64,000 nt of DNA. It comes from Dinoroseobacter sp049800835. Lineage in GTDB: Bacteria; Pseudomonadota; Alphaproteobacteria; Rhodobacterales; Rhodobacteraceae. The position numbers were made by a program, and so were the translations under genes. The notes beneath the pieces were generated by a model. The model was not told the DNA's origin and searched no databases. It was given only the letters and a program-made list of their open reading frames with translations. Position 1 is the stretch's first letter, and each line of letters starts with the position of its first letter. This document shows positions 9,321 through 17,524 of this stretch, in pieces. Where the stretch lies: contig NZ_JBNAFU010000001.1 of assembly GCF_049800835.1 (NCBI RefSeq), positions 62,001-126,000 on the forward strand, written 5' to 3'.

Positions 9321-10306
9321 GTCGCACCGCGTCGCATGCGGCGCGCCCCGAACTGAAGCACGCCCATCGCACCCGTTCCAAGCAGCGCTGCCACGGCCAG
9401 CGGAATCCACGCCAGGGCCGTACGCTGCCTGTAGGATTGCGTATCCACCTCGCGCGGGGCGAGTGCATCGATACGGTCGTAAACGGCTTCAAGCGCAGCC
9501 CCATCTTCGGCGAAAAAGAACGCGCCTCCGGTGCGGCGCGCAATATCCTCAAGCGTTTTGAGATCCACCTTGTCCTCGCCTTCGGCCTCTGGGTCGCCGA
9601 CACCGATGGTATAAATCTCGACACCGCGGTCGGCGGCGATCTCGGCGGCATTGACCGGGCTCATGCGGCTCGCCGTATCGCTCCCATCGGACAACAGGAT
9701 CAGGAGCCGCTGATCGATTTCGGATGTCTCGAACGTGCGAATTGCGAGACCGATGGCATCTCCAAGCGCTGTCTGAGGACCGGCCATGCCAACCTGCGTG
9801 CGCTCAAGTAGCGCCGCGACCGCCGCGAGATCATTTGTCAGCGGTGTTTGCAGGTACGCAGCCGAGCCGAACACGATCAGCGCCATGCGATCTCCGTCTC
9901 GTCCGGCAACGAAGCCCTGCACCACCTGGCGCACGCCGTCCAGCCGTTGGAGGCGCCCTCCGTCCGGGGTCGCGAAGTCTCGCGCGTCCATTGACCCTGA
10001 AATGTCGATTGCCAGAACCACATCGCGGGCGGCCGTAGTCACCTCGATCGGCGGGCCGAGGCGTTCGGGGCGCGCAAGGGCCAGCACAATCAGGACCCAG
10101 CACGCGATGGCCGTTGCCATTTGCAACCAGTTGCGGATGCGGACCTGGGCGCCGGTGGTGGCCTCCGCACCGGTGGCATCGATGATCCGTCGAAAAAAGG
10201 GCAATCGCAGCGCGGGCACCTGCTCGCGAAACGGCGGAACGAGGCGCCAAACGAGAAGCGGTATCGGGAGCAGGGCGAGGGCCCATGGGGTTGCAAGAGT
10301 GATCAC
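9317..10306 (-). CDS. batA: BatA-like von Willebrand A domain membrane protein
   Basis: A 329-residue protein with an N-terminal helix, the conserved FREQVPALRLPFF-type region, a second helix (IACWVLIVLALARP), then a vWA domain from about residue 88. The MIDAS motif is complete (AIDISGSMDARDF, with the later LLSDGSDTAS). A C-terminal helix (LAWIPLAVAALLGTGAMGVLQF) closes the chain. BatA proteins pair with BatB beside MoxR AAA+ ATPases and are thought to act in envelope stress. Both ends overlap neighbours by ATGA. Its intact MIDAS contrasts with the degenerate one in the next gene. Confidence 0.85.
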   Translation of the reverse strand: MITLATPWALALLPIPLLVWRLVPPFREQVPALRLPFFRRIIDATGAEATTGAQVRIRNWLQMATAIACWVLIVLALARPERLGPPIEVTTAARDVVLAIDISGSMDARDFATPDGGRLQRLDGVRQVVQGFVAGRDGDRMALIVFGSAAYLQTPLTNDLAAVAALLERTQVGMAGPQTALGDAIGLAIRTFETSEIDQRLLILLSDGSDTASRMSPVNAAEIAADRGVEIYTIGVGDPEAEGEDKVDLKTLEDIARRTGGAFFFAEDGAALEAVYDRIDALAPREVDTQSYRQRTALAWIPLAVAALLGTGAMGVLQFGARRMRRGAT

Positions 10307-10794
10307 TTCGCACCTTCCGGCGCGTGCGATCGCACCCAGGTCGCAGCAAAGTCCGTCAGGGCTGGGGATGCAGTCACCACCGGGGCCAGGTAGGGGGCGG
10401 TCACAAGTTCGTCTGCGACCTGTGGTGAAAGCGGACCATCGCCTGTGCGTTGCAGAAACGCAATCCAGTCAGAGCCTGTCAACCCGGCCACCTCGGCCCG
10501 AGGAAAGGCCGCAAGGGCGGTCCGGCGCAGGGTTGTTGCAACGTCGGCCGCTTTGGGGTGCGGCTGTGCCAGTTGCGCCAACGCGGCCCGGCGGTATGCA
10601 TTTGCCCGGTGGCGGGCCCGCATTCGCAGGAGTGCAAACAGTATCAGCGCAATGCCAATTCCGGCCACGATCGCCCAGCCTGCCGTTTGCGGCACCATGG
10701 AAATCGGGTCTGGCGGTGCCGGCTCCACCAGTTCGTCAATCAGATCGACCAAGGTGGGTACCGTTGCGGCGGCTGCGTCCGTCGTGTCGGTCAT
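10303..10794 (-). CDS. DUF4381 domain membrane protein
   Basis: A 163-residue protein with an acidic/proline-rich N-terminus (LVDLIDELVEPAPPDPISMVPQ), one membrane helix (WAIVAGIGIALILFALL) and a basic cytoplasmic tail containing ANAYRRAALAQLA and LRRTALAAFPRAEVAGLTG-x-W, the pattern of DUF4381. The family sits between the DUF58 and BatA genes in MoxR operons, as here, and probably belongs to the same membrane complex; its role is unknown. It overlaps both neighbours by ATGA. Confidence 0.78.
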   Translation of the reverse strand: MTDTTDAAAATVPTLVDLIDELVEPAPPDPISMVPQTAGWAIVAGIGIALILFALLRMRARHRANAYRRAALAQLAQPHPKAADVATTLRRTALAAFPRAEVAGLTGSDWIAFLQRTGDGPLSPQVADELVTAPYLAPVVTASPALTDFAATWVRSHAPEGAK

Positions 10795-11768
10795 CGCGGT
10801 GCCAGCCCCATCAAATGACGCACCTGCTCAAGGGTGTCTGCCCCACTGGACAGCGGCAGGACCGGGACGCCGAAGCGGCGTTGCCAATCCAAGACCTGCG
10901 CAAGGCGCCCTTCGGAAAACGCGCGCAGCGCCGTGCGGGTTGTGTCCGCTCCGGTATCGATCTGCGCCTGAAGCGTGCCGTCGGAGACGACAAGGCGCAT
11001 ATTCTCCGGCATCTCGTGGGCGGATGGATCCGTAATCAAGCCGAGGATCAGATCATTGCGGCGCGCCAGTCCAGCGATCAGTCGATCTGTCTCGTCCTCG
11101 ATCTGGTCGAAGTCGCTGAGCACGACGATCAGGTGATCGCGTGGCGCGATGCGCGCAGTGGCGCGCAGGACCCTGGTCAAGGACATCGGCGCGACCATCG
11201 GGGCGTCGGCGCGCAACATGTCCTGTGCTGCAAGCATGGAGGTCAGGAGCCGCATCACGGCGGCCCGGGATCGTTGCGGGCGAATCTCAGCAAGTGTGTC
11301 GTCGCCGAACACCAACCCACCCACCCGGTCACCCTGGGCCAGAATTCGGAACGCAACCAGCGCAGCTGCCTCGGCGGCGGTGACCGATTTCATATTGCGC
11401 GTGGTGCCGAAGAACATGGTCATCCGCTGATCGACAACCAGCAGGGCCGGGCGGTCCCGCTCTTCGGTCATTACGCGGACATGCGGCGTGCCGGTACGCG
11501 CCGTCACCTTCCAGTCGATGCTGCGCGGGTCATCTCCGGGCAGGTAGTCGCGAAGTTCCTCGAAATTCAGCCCGCGTCCCCGCAAGCGCGACGCGTGTCG
11601 CCCGTTCAAGACCGAGCGCGCGGGCTGGCGCGGCAGAAACCGCAAGCCACTGGCCCGCGGTTCAAGGCTGCGCAGATGGTCCAGTGTCACCCGCACGCGC
11701 GTGTCCGTGCCGCGGTCTTGCGTTGCGGCCAGCGTGCCAGTTCGACTTCGTGCGGCGCGGTTTGACAT
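10791..11768 (-). CDS. DUF58 domain protein of the MoxR/Bat operon
   Basis: A 325-residue soluble protein with the DUF58 core GRGLNFEELRDYLPGDDPRSIDWKVTAR near residue 72, followed by a vWA-like fold with PALLVVDQRMTMFFG, where the usual D-x-S-x-S is relaxed to DQRMT. DUF58 proteins are the usual cytoplasmic partners of MoxR ATPases. It starts nine bases after the MoxR stop. No signal peptide or helix is evident, consistent with a role linking MoxR to the membrane Bat proteins. Confidence 0.82.
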   Translation of the reverse strand: MSNRAARSRTGTLAATQDRGTDTRVRVTLDHLRSLEPRASGLRFLPRQPARSVLNGRHASRLRGRGLNFEELRDYLPGDDPRSIDWKVTARTGTPHVRVMTEERDRPALLVVDQRMTMFFGTTRNMKSVTAAEAAALVAFRILAQGDRVGGLVFGDDTLAEIRPQRSRAAVMRLLTSMLAAQDMLRADAPMVAPMSLTRVLRATARIAPRDHLIVVLSDFDQIEDETDRLIAGLARRNDLILGLITDPSAHEMPENMRLVVSDGTLQAQIDTGADTTRTALRAFSEGRLAQVLDWQRRFGVPVLPLSSGADTLEQVRHLMGLAPR

Positions 11769-11777
11769 GACCCGCCC

Positions 11778-12761
11778 TTACGGTACCGCGACCTGGCGCA
11801 GGATTTCGTCTGTGACCGCGTCCGCGCTCACGCCCTCGCCCTGTGCCTCGTAGCTCAGGCCGAGTCTGTGGCGCAGCACGTCCGGGGCAATGGCACGCAC
11901 GTCTTCGGGGTCGACATAATCGCGCCCGGCCAGCCACGCATGGGTACGCCCGCATTTGTCGAGCGCGAGGGAGGCGCGGGGGGACGCGCCGACCTCGATC
12001 CAGCGTTTCAGATCATCGCCAAACGCATCCGGTGTGCGGGTCGCCTGAACCAGATCCGCCATGTAGCGCTCCATCCCGTCGGCAACATGGACCTGACCGA
12101 TTTCCGCGCGCGCGGCAAAGACCGATGCTTGCGGGATTGCCGCCGGTGGCGGCGCGCCGGACGGGGTGTCAGTACCGGCAGCGATCTCCTCTGCACGGAC
12201 CAGGCGGATCACCTCCACCTCGTCTTCCACCGGGGGATAGGTGATCATCACATGCATCAGGAACCGGTCCATCTGCGCTTCGGGCAGGGGATAGGTGCCT
12301 TCCTGCTCGATCGGGTTTTGCGTCGCCATGACCATGAACAGAGGGGGCATCTTGTGGGTTGTGCCAGACACCGTGACCTGCCGTTCTTCCATCGCCTCCA
12401 GCAAGGCAGCCTGCACCTTGGCGGGCGCACGGTTGATTTCGTCCGCCAGAACGACATTGGCGAAGATCGGACCGGCCTCGAACCGGAACTCCGACCCGGC
12501 GTCGGTCTGGTAATAGACTTCCGTCCCCGTCACATCCGACGGCAGCAGGTCCGGCGTGAACTGGATCCGGCTGAAGTCGCATTCGAGGTTCTTGGCCAGC
12601 GCCTTGATCGCGCGGGTCTTAGCCAGACCGGGAAGGCCCTCGACCAGCAGGTTCCCGTTGGCCAGAAGCCCGATCAGCAAGCGGTCGATGACGGCGCGCT
12701 GCCCGATGATGGACTGTCCGATCCGGTCGCGCAGCGCCTCGATATCCTCGCGTGCGCTCAT
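11778..12761 (-). CDS. moxR: MoxR-family AAA+ ATPase
   Basis: A 327-residue AAA+ ATPase with Walker A GLPGLAKT near residue 42, Walker B VVLADEINRAP near residue 105, a sensor 1 region (MVMATQNPIEQEGTYPLPEAQMDRF) and a sensor 2 arginine (SPRASLAL). These are hallmark MoxR residues. The ATG at 12761 overlaps the HAD stop by ATGA, which fixes this start. MoxR proteins act as chaperone-like ATPases on vWA-containing partners, here probably BatA and BatB/C. Confidence 0.9.
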   Translation of the reverse strand: MSAREDIEALRDRIGQSIIGQRAVIDRLLIGLLANGNLLVEGLPGLAKTRAIKALAKNLECDFSRIQFTPDLLPSDVTGTEVYYQTDAGSEFRFEAGPIFANVVLADEINRAPAKVQAALLEAMEERQVTVSGTTHKMPPLFMVMATQNPIEQEGTYPLPEAQMDRFLMHVMITYPPVEDEVEVIRLVRAEEIAAGTDTPSGAPPPAAIPQASVFAARAEIGQVHVADGMERYMADLVQATRTPDAFGDDLKRWIEVGASPRASLALDKCGRTHAWLAGRDYVDPEDVRAIAPDVLRHRLGLSYEAQGEGVSADAVTDEILRQVAVP

Positions 12762-13714
12762 TCCGGGAACACGCGCAGCCAGTCTTCGGCCATGTCGATG
12801 ATGACCCATCCACGGTCGGGGCCTTCGTCTAGACCACGGTTGAGGACGCCGATATGCCCCTCCCGATCATAGGCAAATTCGCGTTCGGCATCCGTGTGAT
12901 GGAGCAGCATTCCAAAGCGGGGCCCGTCCCCGGCCGTGGTGTATTCGAGCATCGCGAAATCGCCGTCCGAGTTGCCGCTGGCAAAGATCGGACGCTTGCC
13001 AATGCTGTTGTCGATGCCGACGGGCTTGCCTTCCTTGTCGTCGACAAAGTCGATCCCCGGCAGCTTCATCACCTTGCCGTCGACATACTCGGTTGGCCCG
13101 GCGGTTCCGACGACCTGTTCGGTTGGAATGTTGTAGGCTTCTTGCGCGAAGGCGCGCACGAAGTGAACGCCGCCTCCGGACACGATCCATGTCTGGAACT
13201 CCTCGTCGCGCAGATAGCGCAGCAATTCCAGCATGGGCTGATAGATCATCGCGTCATACCGCATCCCGGTGGTCGGGTGGCGCGCCGTGTCGAGCCAGGC
13301 CCGCACGTCGTCCTGAAATTCTTCGACCGACATGCCGGCGTGGCTGATCGCAAGGATTTCGAGCAAACCTTCGAGGCCGCCTTCTGCAATCGCCTCCACA
13401 TCCCCTTCCGCCGCGGCGCGCAGCATATCGCTTTCGAGGATAGAGGGATCTTCTGCGGCCCGTTCCTTTACGCGTTCAAGCGCGTAGATCAGCTGGAAGT
13501 AAACGGGTTTTTCGGCCCACAGGTTTCCATCATTGTCAAATGTCGCGATCCGGTCGGCGGGGGTCACGTAGTCCGGCGAGGCCGGATCGGTGACACGCTC
13601 CACGAACTCGATGATGGCGGCTTTGGTATCGGTCTCTGCCCAGGACGGCAACGGGTCGGCGAATGACGGGGCAGCACAGACGGCGATGGCGGCTGCAAAA
13701 AGAATGGGGCGCAT
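12758..13714 (-). CDS. Exported HAD-superfamily phosphatase
   Basis: A 318-residue protein with a signal peptide (MRPILFAAAIAVCAAPSFA) and HAD motifs: motif I FDNDGNLW with Asp60 and Asp62, motif II WIVSGGG, and motif IV ASGNSDGDFAML. It is therefore probably a periplasmic phosphohydrolase; substrate unknown. ATG 13714 is preceded by AGGAGG and starts the signal peptide; an ATG five codons earlier is less likely. Its stop overlaps the moxR start by ATGA, so this phosphatase is coupled to the Bat operon. An imperfect hairpin at 13741-13771 separates it from the sulfatase. Confidence 0.8.
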   Translation of the reverse strand: MRPILFAAAIAVCAAPSFADPLPSWAETDTKAAIIEFVERVTDPASPDYVTPADRIATFDNDGNLWAEKPVYFQLIYALERVKERAAEDPSILESDMLRAAAEGDVEAIAEGGLEGLLEILAISHAGMSVEEFQDDVRAWLDTARHPTTGMRYDAMIYQPMLELLRYLRDEEFQTWIVSGGGVHFVRAFAQEAYNIPTEQVVGTAGPTEYVDGKVMKLPGIDFVDDKEGKPVGIDNSIGKRPIFASGNSDGDFAMLEYTTAGDGPRFGMLLHHTDAEREFAYDREGHIGVLNRGLDEGPDRGWVIIDMAEDWLRVFPE

Positions 13715-13740
13715 GGGGGCCTCCTGCAATATCAGACAGA

Positions 13741-13771
13741 TGGGGCCACCCCTGCGAGAGAGGCGGCCCCA
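13741..13771 (-). other. Hairpin between sulfatase and HAD gene
   Basis: A 7-bp inverted repeat (TGGGGCC and GGCCCCA) with a 17-base loop lies in the 72-base gap between the sulfatase stop and the HAD start. Read on the minus strand it is followed by TCTGTCTG, not a clean U-run. It could be a weak terminator or processing site that sets sulfatase expression apart from the Bat genes. Confidence 0.4.
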
Positions 13772-13786
13772 AAAAATGGGTGTCGC

Positions 13787-15352
13787 TTAGCGTGCGCCGG
13801 ATGCGCCTTGCGTAATCATCTCGGCTGCGTCGCCAATCGTGAAGCTGCCGGGCTTCTGGCGCGGCGGATATTCCTCGAACGTGGCAAGGAAGCGCCCGAT
13901 GTAATCTGCTGCCGGCAGCAGCAGATAGGCGCGGTCGATATACCAGTCCCAGTAGGTGTTGGACGTGATGTTGGACCGCTCATAGGGATCGCGGCGCAGG
14001 TTGAACAGAAGCGGGATCCGCAGCGCAGTCCACGGCTCTGCCCAGGCTTGCAAGGTCTGCGGCGCGCGGTGCTCAAGGAAAATCGCCTTCCAGTCGTTCC
14101 AGCGCAGGGCCGTCAGATCACCGTCATCCGAAAAGTAGAAGATCTCTTCGCGGGGCGTGTCGTTCTCTTCACCCAGCAGATAGGGCAGGGTATTGTAGCC
14201 ATCGAGGTGCACACGGTAGTCGCGTCCGCCGCCGACTTCGGCCACGGTGATCCCTTCGAGCAGGTCTTCCTTGACCGTTTCGTTGCCGGCCATCGCAAGG
14301 AAGGTGGGCAGCCAGTCCATGTGGTGCATGATGGCATTGGACACGCGCCCTTCTTCGATCCGTCCGGGCCAGCGCACCATCGCGGGCACGCGCCAGCCGC
14401 CTTCCCAGTTGGTGTTCTTTTCACCGCGGAAAGGGGTCATCGCCGCATCCGGCCAGGTGTTCATGTGCGGACCGTTGTCGGTCGAGTAGAACACGAAGGT
14501 TTCGTCTGCGATGCCCAGCTCGTCCAGCAGGTCGAGGAACTGGCCGATATGCATGTCATGTTCAATCATGCCGGCCGTGTATTCATCAACGTGCTTGCCG
14601 ACGATTTCGTTGGCCATTTCCCGACGTTCGTCGCTGACATGGGTGCGGAAGTGCATCCGCGTCCCGGACCACCACACGAACCAGGGCACATCGGCCTCTT
14701 CCTGGCGCTTGATGAAATCGATCGCGGCGGCGACGGTTTCGTCGTCCACGGTTTCCATACGCTGGCGCGTCAGCGGACCAGTGTCTTCGATCGTGCCATC
14801 GGCGCTTGACTTGATGACGCCGCGCGGACCAAACCGTTCGCGGAACTCGGGGTTGGCAGGATAGTCTTCGTTTTCGGGTTCTTCTTCGGCGTTCAGGTGG
14901 TAGAGGTTGCCAAAAAACTCGTCAAATCCGTGGTTTGTCGGCAGCATCTCATCTCGGTCGCCAAGATGGTTCTTGCCGAATTGGCCGGTTGCGTAGCCTT
15001 CTGCCTTGAGCAGGCCAGCGATCGTCGGGTCTTCAACCTGCATCCCCTCCGGCGCGCCGGGCATCCCGACTTTCGACAGGCCGGTTCTGAACACCGACTG
15101 CCCCATGATGAAGGAGGACCGTCCGGCGGTGCATGACTGCTCGCCGTAATAGTCGGTGAAGATCATGCCTTCTGCTGCGATCCGGTCGATATTCGGCGTC
15201 CGGTATCCCATCAGGCCCATCGTATAGGCAGAGATGTTGGACTGGCCGACATCGTCGCCCCAAATCACCAGAATATTAGGTTGTTCGGCTTCTTGCGCCG
15301 AAAGCGGACTGGCCAATGCTATGGCTGCCGCGATTGTGACAAATAACTTCAT
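13787..15352 (-). CDS. Exported sulfatase (formylglycine-dependent type I)
   Basis: A 521-residue protein with a signal peptide (MKLFVTIAAAIALASPLSAQ). The sulfatase signature C-T-A-G-R sits at residues 74-78; Cys74 would be converted to formylglycine. The N-terminal metal ligands appear as WGDDVG (Asp33, Asp34), and the second metal site as FYSTDNGPH. It would hydrolyse sulfate esters or a related substrate in the periplasm and needs a formylglycine-generating enzyme, not seen in this window. AGGGGA precedes the ATG. It heads the minus-strand run that continues into HAD and Bat genes. Confidence 0.88.
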   Translation of the reverse strand: MKLFVTIAAAIALASPLSAQEAEQPNILVIWGDDVGQSNISAYTMGLMGYRTPNIDRIAAEGMIFTDYYGEQSCTAGRSSFIMGQSVFRTGLSKVGMPGAPEGMQVEDPTIAGLLKAEGYATGQFGKNHLGDRDEMLPTNHGFDEFFGNLYHLNAEEEPENEDYPANPEFRERFGPRGVIKSSADGTIEDTGPLTRQRMETVDDETVAAAIDFIKRQEEADVPWFVWWSGTRMHFRTHVSDERREMANEIVGKHVDEYTAGMIEHDMHIGQFLDLLDELGIADETFVFYSTDNGPHMNTWPDAAMTPFRGEKNTNWEGGWRVPAMVRWPGRIEEGRVSNAIMHHMDWLPTFLAMAGNETVKEDLLEGITVAEVGGGRDYRVHLDGYNTLPYLLGEENDTPREEIFYFSDDGDLTALRWNDWKAIFLEHRAPQTLQAWAEPWTALRIPLLFNLRRDPYERSNITSNTYWDWYIDRAYLLLPAADYIGRFLATFEEYPPRQKPGSFTIGDAAEMITQGASGAR

Positions 15353-15467
15353 AAAGGGTCCCCTTACTTTCCGTACAGTGTCGCGTCTTGGTCGGTTCCG
15401 GCACGCGTGAGTCTGCGCGCGACGCAGTGAGATTGTACCTTCCTACACTTGCCCAACCAGTCTTCTC

Positions 15468-16547
15468 ATGCAACCTTGGGCTACGCTTGCCATTTTACGT
15501 CAGACAGCCGGGGTTTTTCCTGTGTCACTTGCCATACCGATGACGCGTGCGACCGGGATGGGACCGCTGCCGCAGCTGCTTGAGGTGCAGGAGAGTTCGA
15601 AGGCCGTGCATCGCGCCTTTGCGGACGCGGGCTTGCCGATCAGCCTGATTTCGGATCGTCAGCATTTGGTTCCGCTACACGCGCTCATTCGCCTGTTCGA
15701 ACGGTCGGCGCAGCTGTCCGGAGATCCGGTTTTCGGGTTGCATGTCGGATTGGAAATGGCGCCGCAGGAATACGGGCTCTGGCTGCGTTATAGCTTGCAG
15801 GCACCGACCCTGAGACAGGGCATTTCCCGTTTGGCCAGGTGTCTGGTCCTGCATCAGTTCGGTGGGCAATTGAGCATGGAGCCGCGCGGCGCAGGCCGAG
15901 TTGCCTGGCGGTATTGGCACAGTGACATGGGCGATCCGTGCGCGGCGCACCACGCCGATCATGTCGTTCCGGTGATGATCCAGTTTGCGCAGGCCTATCT
16001 TGGCCAACACTGGCGCCCCGAGCGGATTAAGGTCGGTTATCCACGAGACCGGGCGTTCAGCTTGCGCGAAGACGCCTTGGGCGTGCCGTGGTGTGCCGGA
16101 CAGCGCTCGGTCGCGCTGGTGTTTCCGGCCCGGTGCCTCGCAGCGCGCGCGCGATCGGAAAATTCCGTTCGTGCTGACGCTCCGCTGCTGACCTCTATCG
16201 AAGTGCTGGCCGATCAGAGGCGGCAGGAGGCGCGCGATCCGCTGGCATCGGTTGAAGCGATCATTACGCTGAGGTTGCTGGATGGCCAGACCGATATCGG
16301 CGGTGCAGCCGAGGCGTTGGGGGTAGGGCCACGCAGTTTGCAAAGGATCCTTGCGCGCGATGGGGTGAGCTACCGCGCGGTTCTGGAACGGGTCAGGATG
16401 AAGCGCGCTAAGGCTCTGATTTCCGAGACAGAGCGCCCGTTGACCCACATCGCGTTCGATATGGGCTACAGTGATCCCGCGCATTTCAGCCGCGCGTTTT
16501 CGCGGTATTTCGGCTATCCGCCGTCTCGACTGCGCACCGCAGCATGA
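15468..16547 (+). CDS. AraC-family transcriptional regulator
   Basis: Up to 359 residues with a C-terminal double helix-turn-helix: DIGGAAEALGVGPRSLQRILARDG, then LTHIAFDMGYSDPAHFSRAFSRYFGYPPS, typical of AraC proteins. The N-terminal half resembles the arabinose-binding-like domain of the OruR/ArgR-type subgroup. No convincing ribosome site precedes ATG 15468; GTG 15522 or ATG 15540 are alternative starts. It is divergent from the sulfatase across 115 bases, so it may control that gene. Confidence 0.85.
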   Translation: MQPWATLAILRQTAGVFPVSLAIPMTRATGMGPLPQLLEVQESSKAVHRAFADAGLPISLISDRQHLVPLHALIRLFERSAQLSGDPVFGLHVGLEMAPQEYGLWLRYSLQAPTLRQGISRLARCLVLHQFGGQLSMEPRGAGRVAWRYWHSDMGDPCAAHHADHVVPVMIQFAQAYLGQHWRPERIKVGYPRDRAFSLREDALGVPWCAGQRSVALVFPARCLAARARSENSVRADAPLLTSIEVLADQRRQEARDPLASVEAIITLRLLDGQTDIGGAAEALGVGPRSLQRILARDGVSYRAVLERVRMKRAKALISETERPLTHIAFDMGYSDPAHFSRAFSRYFGYPPSRLRTAA

Positions 16548-16576
16548 CCGCCGCTGGTGTGGTGCCGTAGGGGGGC

Positions 16577-16610
16577 AAAACAGAAAACGCCTCGCGAAAT
16601 TGCGAGGCGT
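16577..16610 (-). terminator. Rho-independent terminator for the DUF882 gene
   Basis: A perfect 9-bp stem (ACGCCTCGC at 16587-16595, GCGAGGCGT at 16602-16610) with loop GAAATT. On the minus strand it is followed by TTTCTGTTTTG, a usable U-tract, placing it downstream of the minus-strand peptidase gene. It also separates that gene from the convergent AraC gene. Confidence 0.8.
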
Positions 16611-16653
16611 CTGCTGAAATCGGCGGGGGATGGTGCCGATGGAAAAGTTTGGA

Positions 16654-17223
16654 TCAGCGGCCCCAGGTGCGTACCGGGCCACAATCCATATGCACGAAAC
16701 TGGATCCGGAATACTTGCCGACGCCGCCCGCGCGACAGGCGGCTGCCGCTGCCGCGATTTGTCTGACGCTGCGTGAGCCGAGGCGCAGGTCCGCGGCTTG
16801 TCCTTGCATGTGCAGCGAATTGCGCGCCACGCCGCGCGATTTGGACCGCAGCATCGCGTTGGTCTGCGGGCTGCGATAGCCGGACAGCAGCAGGTAGGGT
16901 TCATCCGTGTCGAGCATGTTGTGGGCCGCGGCCATGATGTCGATGGTCCGCAGGTCAATCTCGCTCACCGCGTCGCGCCGCCAGTCCCGCATCAGGAAGT
17001 TGATCTCCTTGAGGGCGTCGGGAATGTACTGGCCTTCGACCCAGTAAATCGTGTCGATTGTTTCACCGGTGCGGCCAGAGTGCATCTTGAGACGACGAAT
17101 GTCGCCTCCACCGCGTAGAAAACCGAATGCATTGGCGGTGACAGGCGCGGCTGTGATAGCGGTTGCCGCAAATGCCCGTAGTACCCCACGCCGTGAGAGG
17201 CGGATACCCGCTTTATCGCTCAT
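16654..17223 (-). CDS. DUF882 / MepK-like (YcbK) peptidoglycan peptidase with Tat signal
   Basis: A 189-residue protein with a twin-arginine leader (LSRRGVLRAFAATAITAAPVTANA). The body matches the DUF882 / peptidase M15 fold: YLLLSGYRSPQTNAMLR, SLHMQGQAADLRL with His and Asp metal ligands, and FVHMDCGPVRTW with the last His. E. coli YcbK (MepK) of this family cuts 3-3 peptidoglycan cross-links. It sits divergent from an LdtD-like transpeptidase that would make such cross-links, which supports that role here. Confidence 0.85.
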   Translation of the reverse strand: MSDKAGIRLSRRGVLRAFAATAITAAPVTANAFGFLRGGGDIRRLKMHSGRTGETIDTIYWVEGQYIPDALKEINFLMRDWRRDAVSEIDLRTIDIMAAAHNMLDTDEPYLLLSGYRSPQTNAMLRSKSRGVARNSLHMQGQAADLRLGSRSVRQIAAAAAACRAGGVGKYSGSSFVHMDCGPVRTWGR

Positions 17224-17524
17224 AGGTCTTGCCCCATAGCCTTGGGCCGCTTTGTGCGGCCTCTCAGTAAATCGTCCCCAGATGTGTGAGCGAAATTACA
17301 CAAAAAAGGGTAAACGCCAAGCCATTGCACGTGAAACAATCCGGTTGTGCCTTTTTTGAGCGGTTTTCTGCCCAAAAAACATGCTCGGGGCGTGAGGCAG
17401 GCGTGGCATGCGGGCCGCGATGGACCAGAAAAATCACGCATGTGAAACACATGTTTTTTGCGTCTGGTTATCTTTTTGTGATTTGGTAGGGCCAGATAGC
17501 AGTACTTTTGACGGAGCAATTCGC
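17224..17524. other. Noncoding divergent region with terminator-like hairpin and inverted repeat
   Basis: A 301-base AT-richer spacer between the DUF882 and L,D-transpeptidase genes. It holds a hairpin with a T6 tail at 17439-17459 and a perfect 11-bp inverted repeat (CAAAAAACATG at 17373-17383, CATGTTTTTTG at 17450-17460), with a looser outer pair near 17291 and 17471. No persuasive ORF exists in it. It must carry both promoters and could encode a short leader or small RNA. Confidence 0.5.
17439..17459 (+). terminator. Terminator-like hairpin upstream of the L,D-transpeptidase gene
   Basis: Stem CATGTG (17439-17444), loop AAA, stem CACATG (17448-17453), followed by six T. The stem is short and AT-rich. 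No plus-strand gene precedes it, so it would end a short leader or an unannotated small transcript about 65 bases before the transpeptidase start. Confidence 0.4.

Noticed and set aside
17286..17489. 67-codon ORF in the spacer of the MepK-like and LdtD-like genes
   Set aside because: Basic, low-complexity, no ribosome site, and it runs through terminator-like hairpins.
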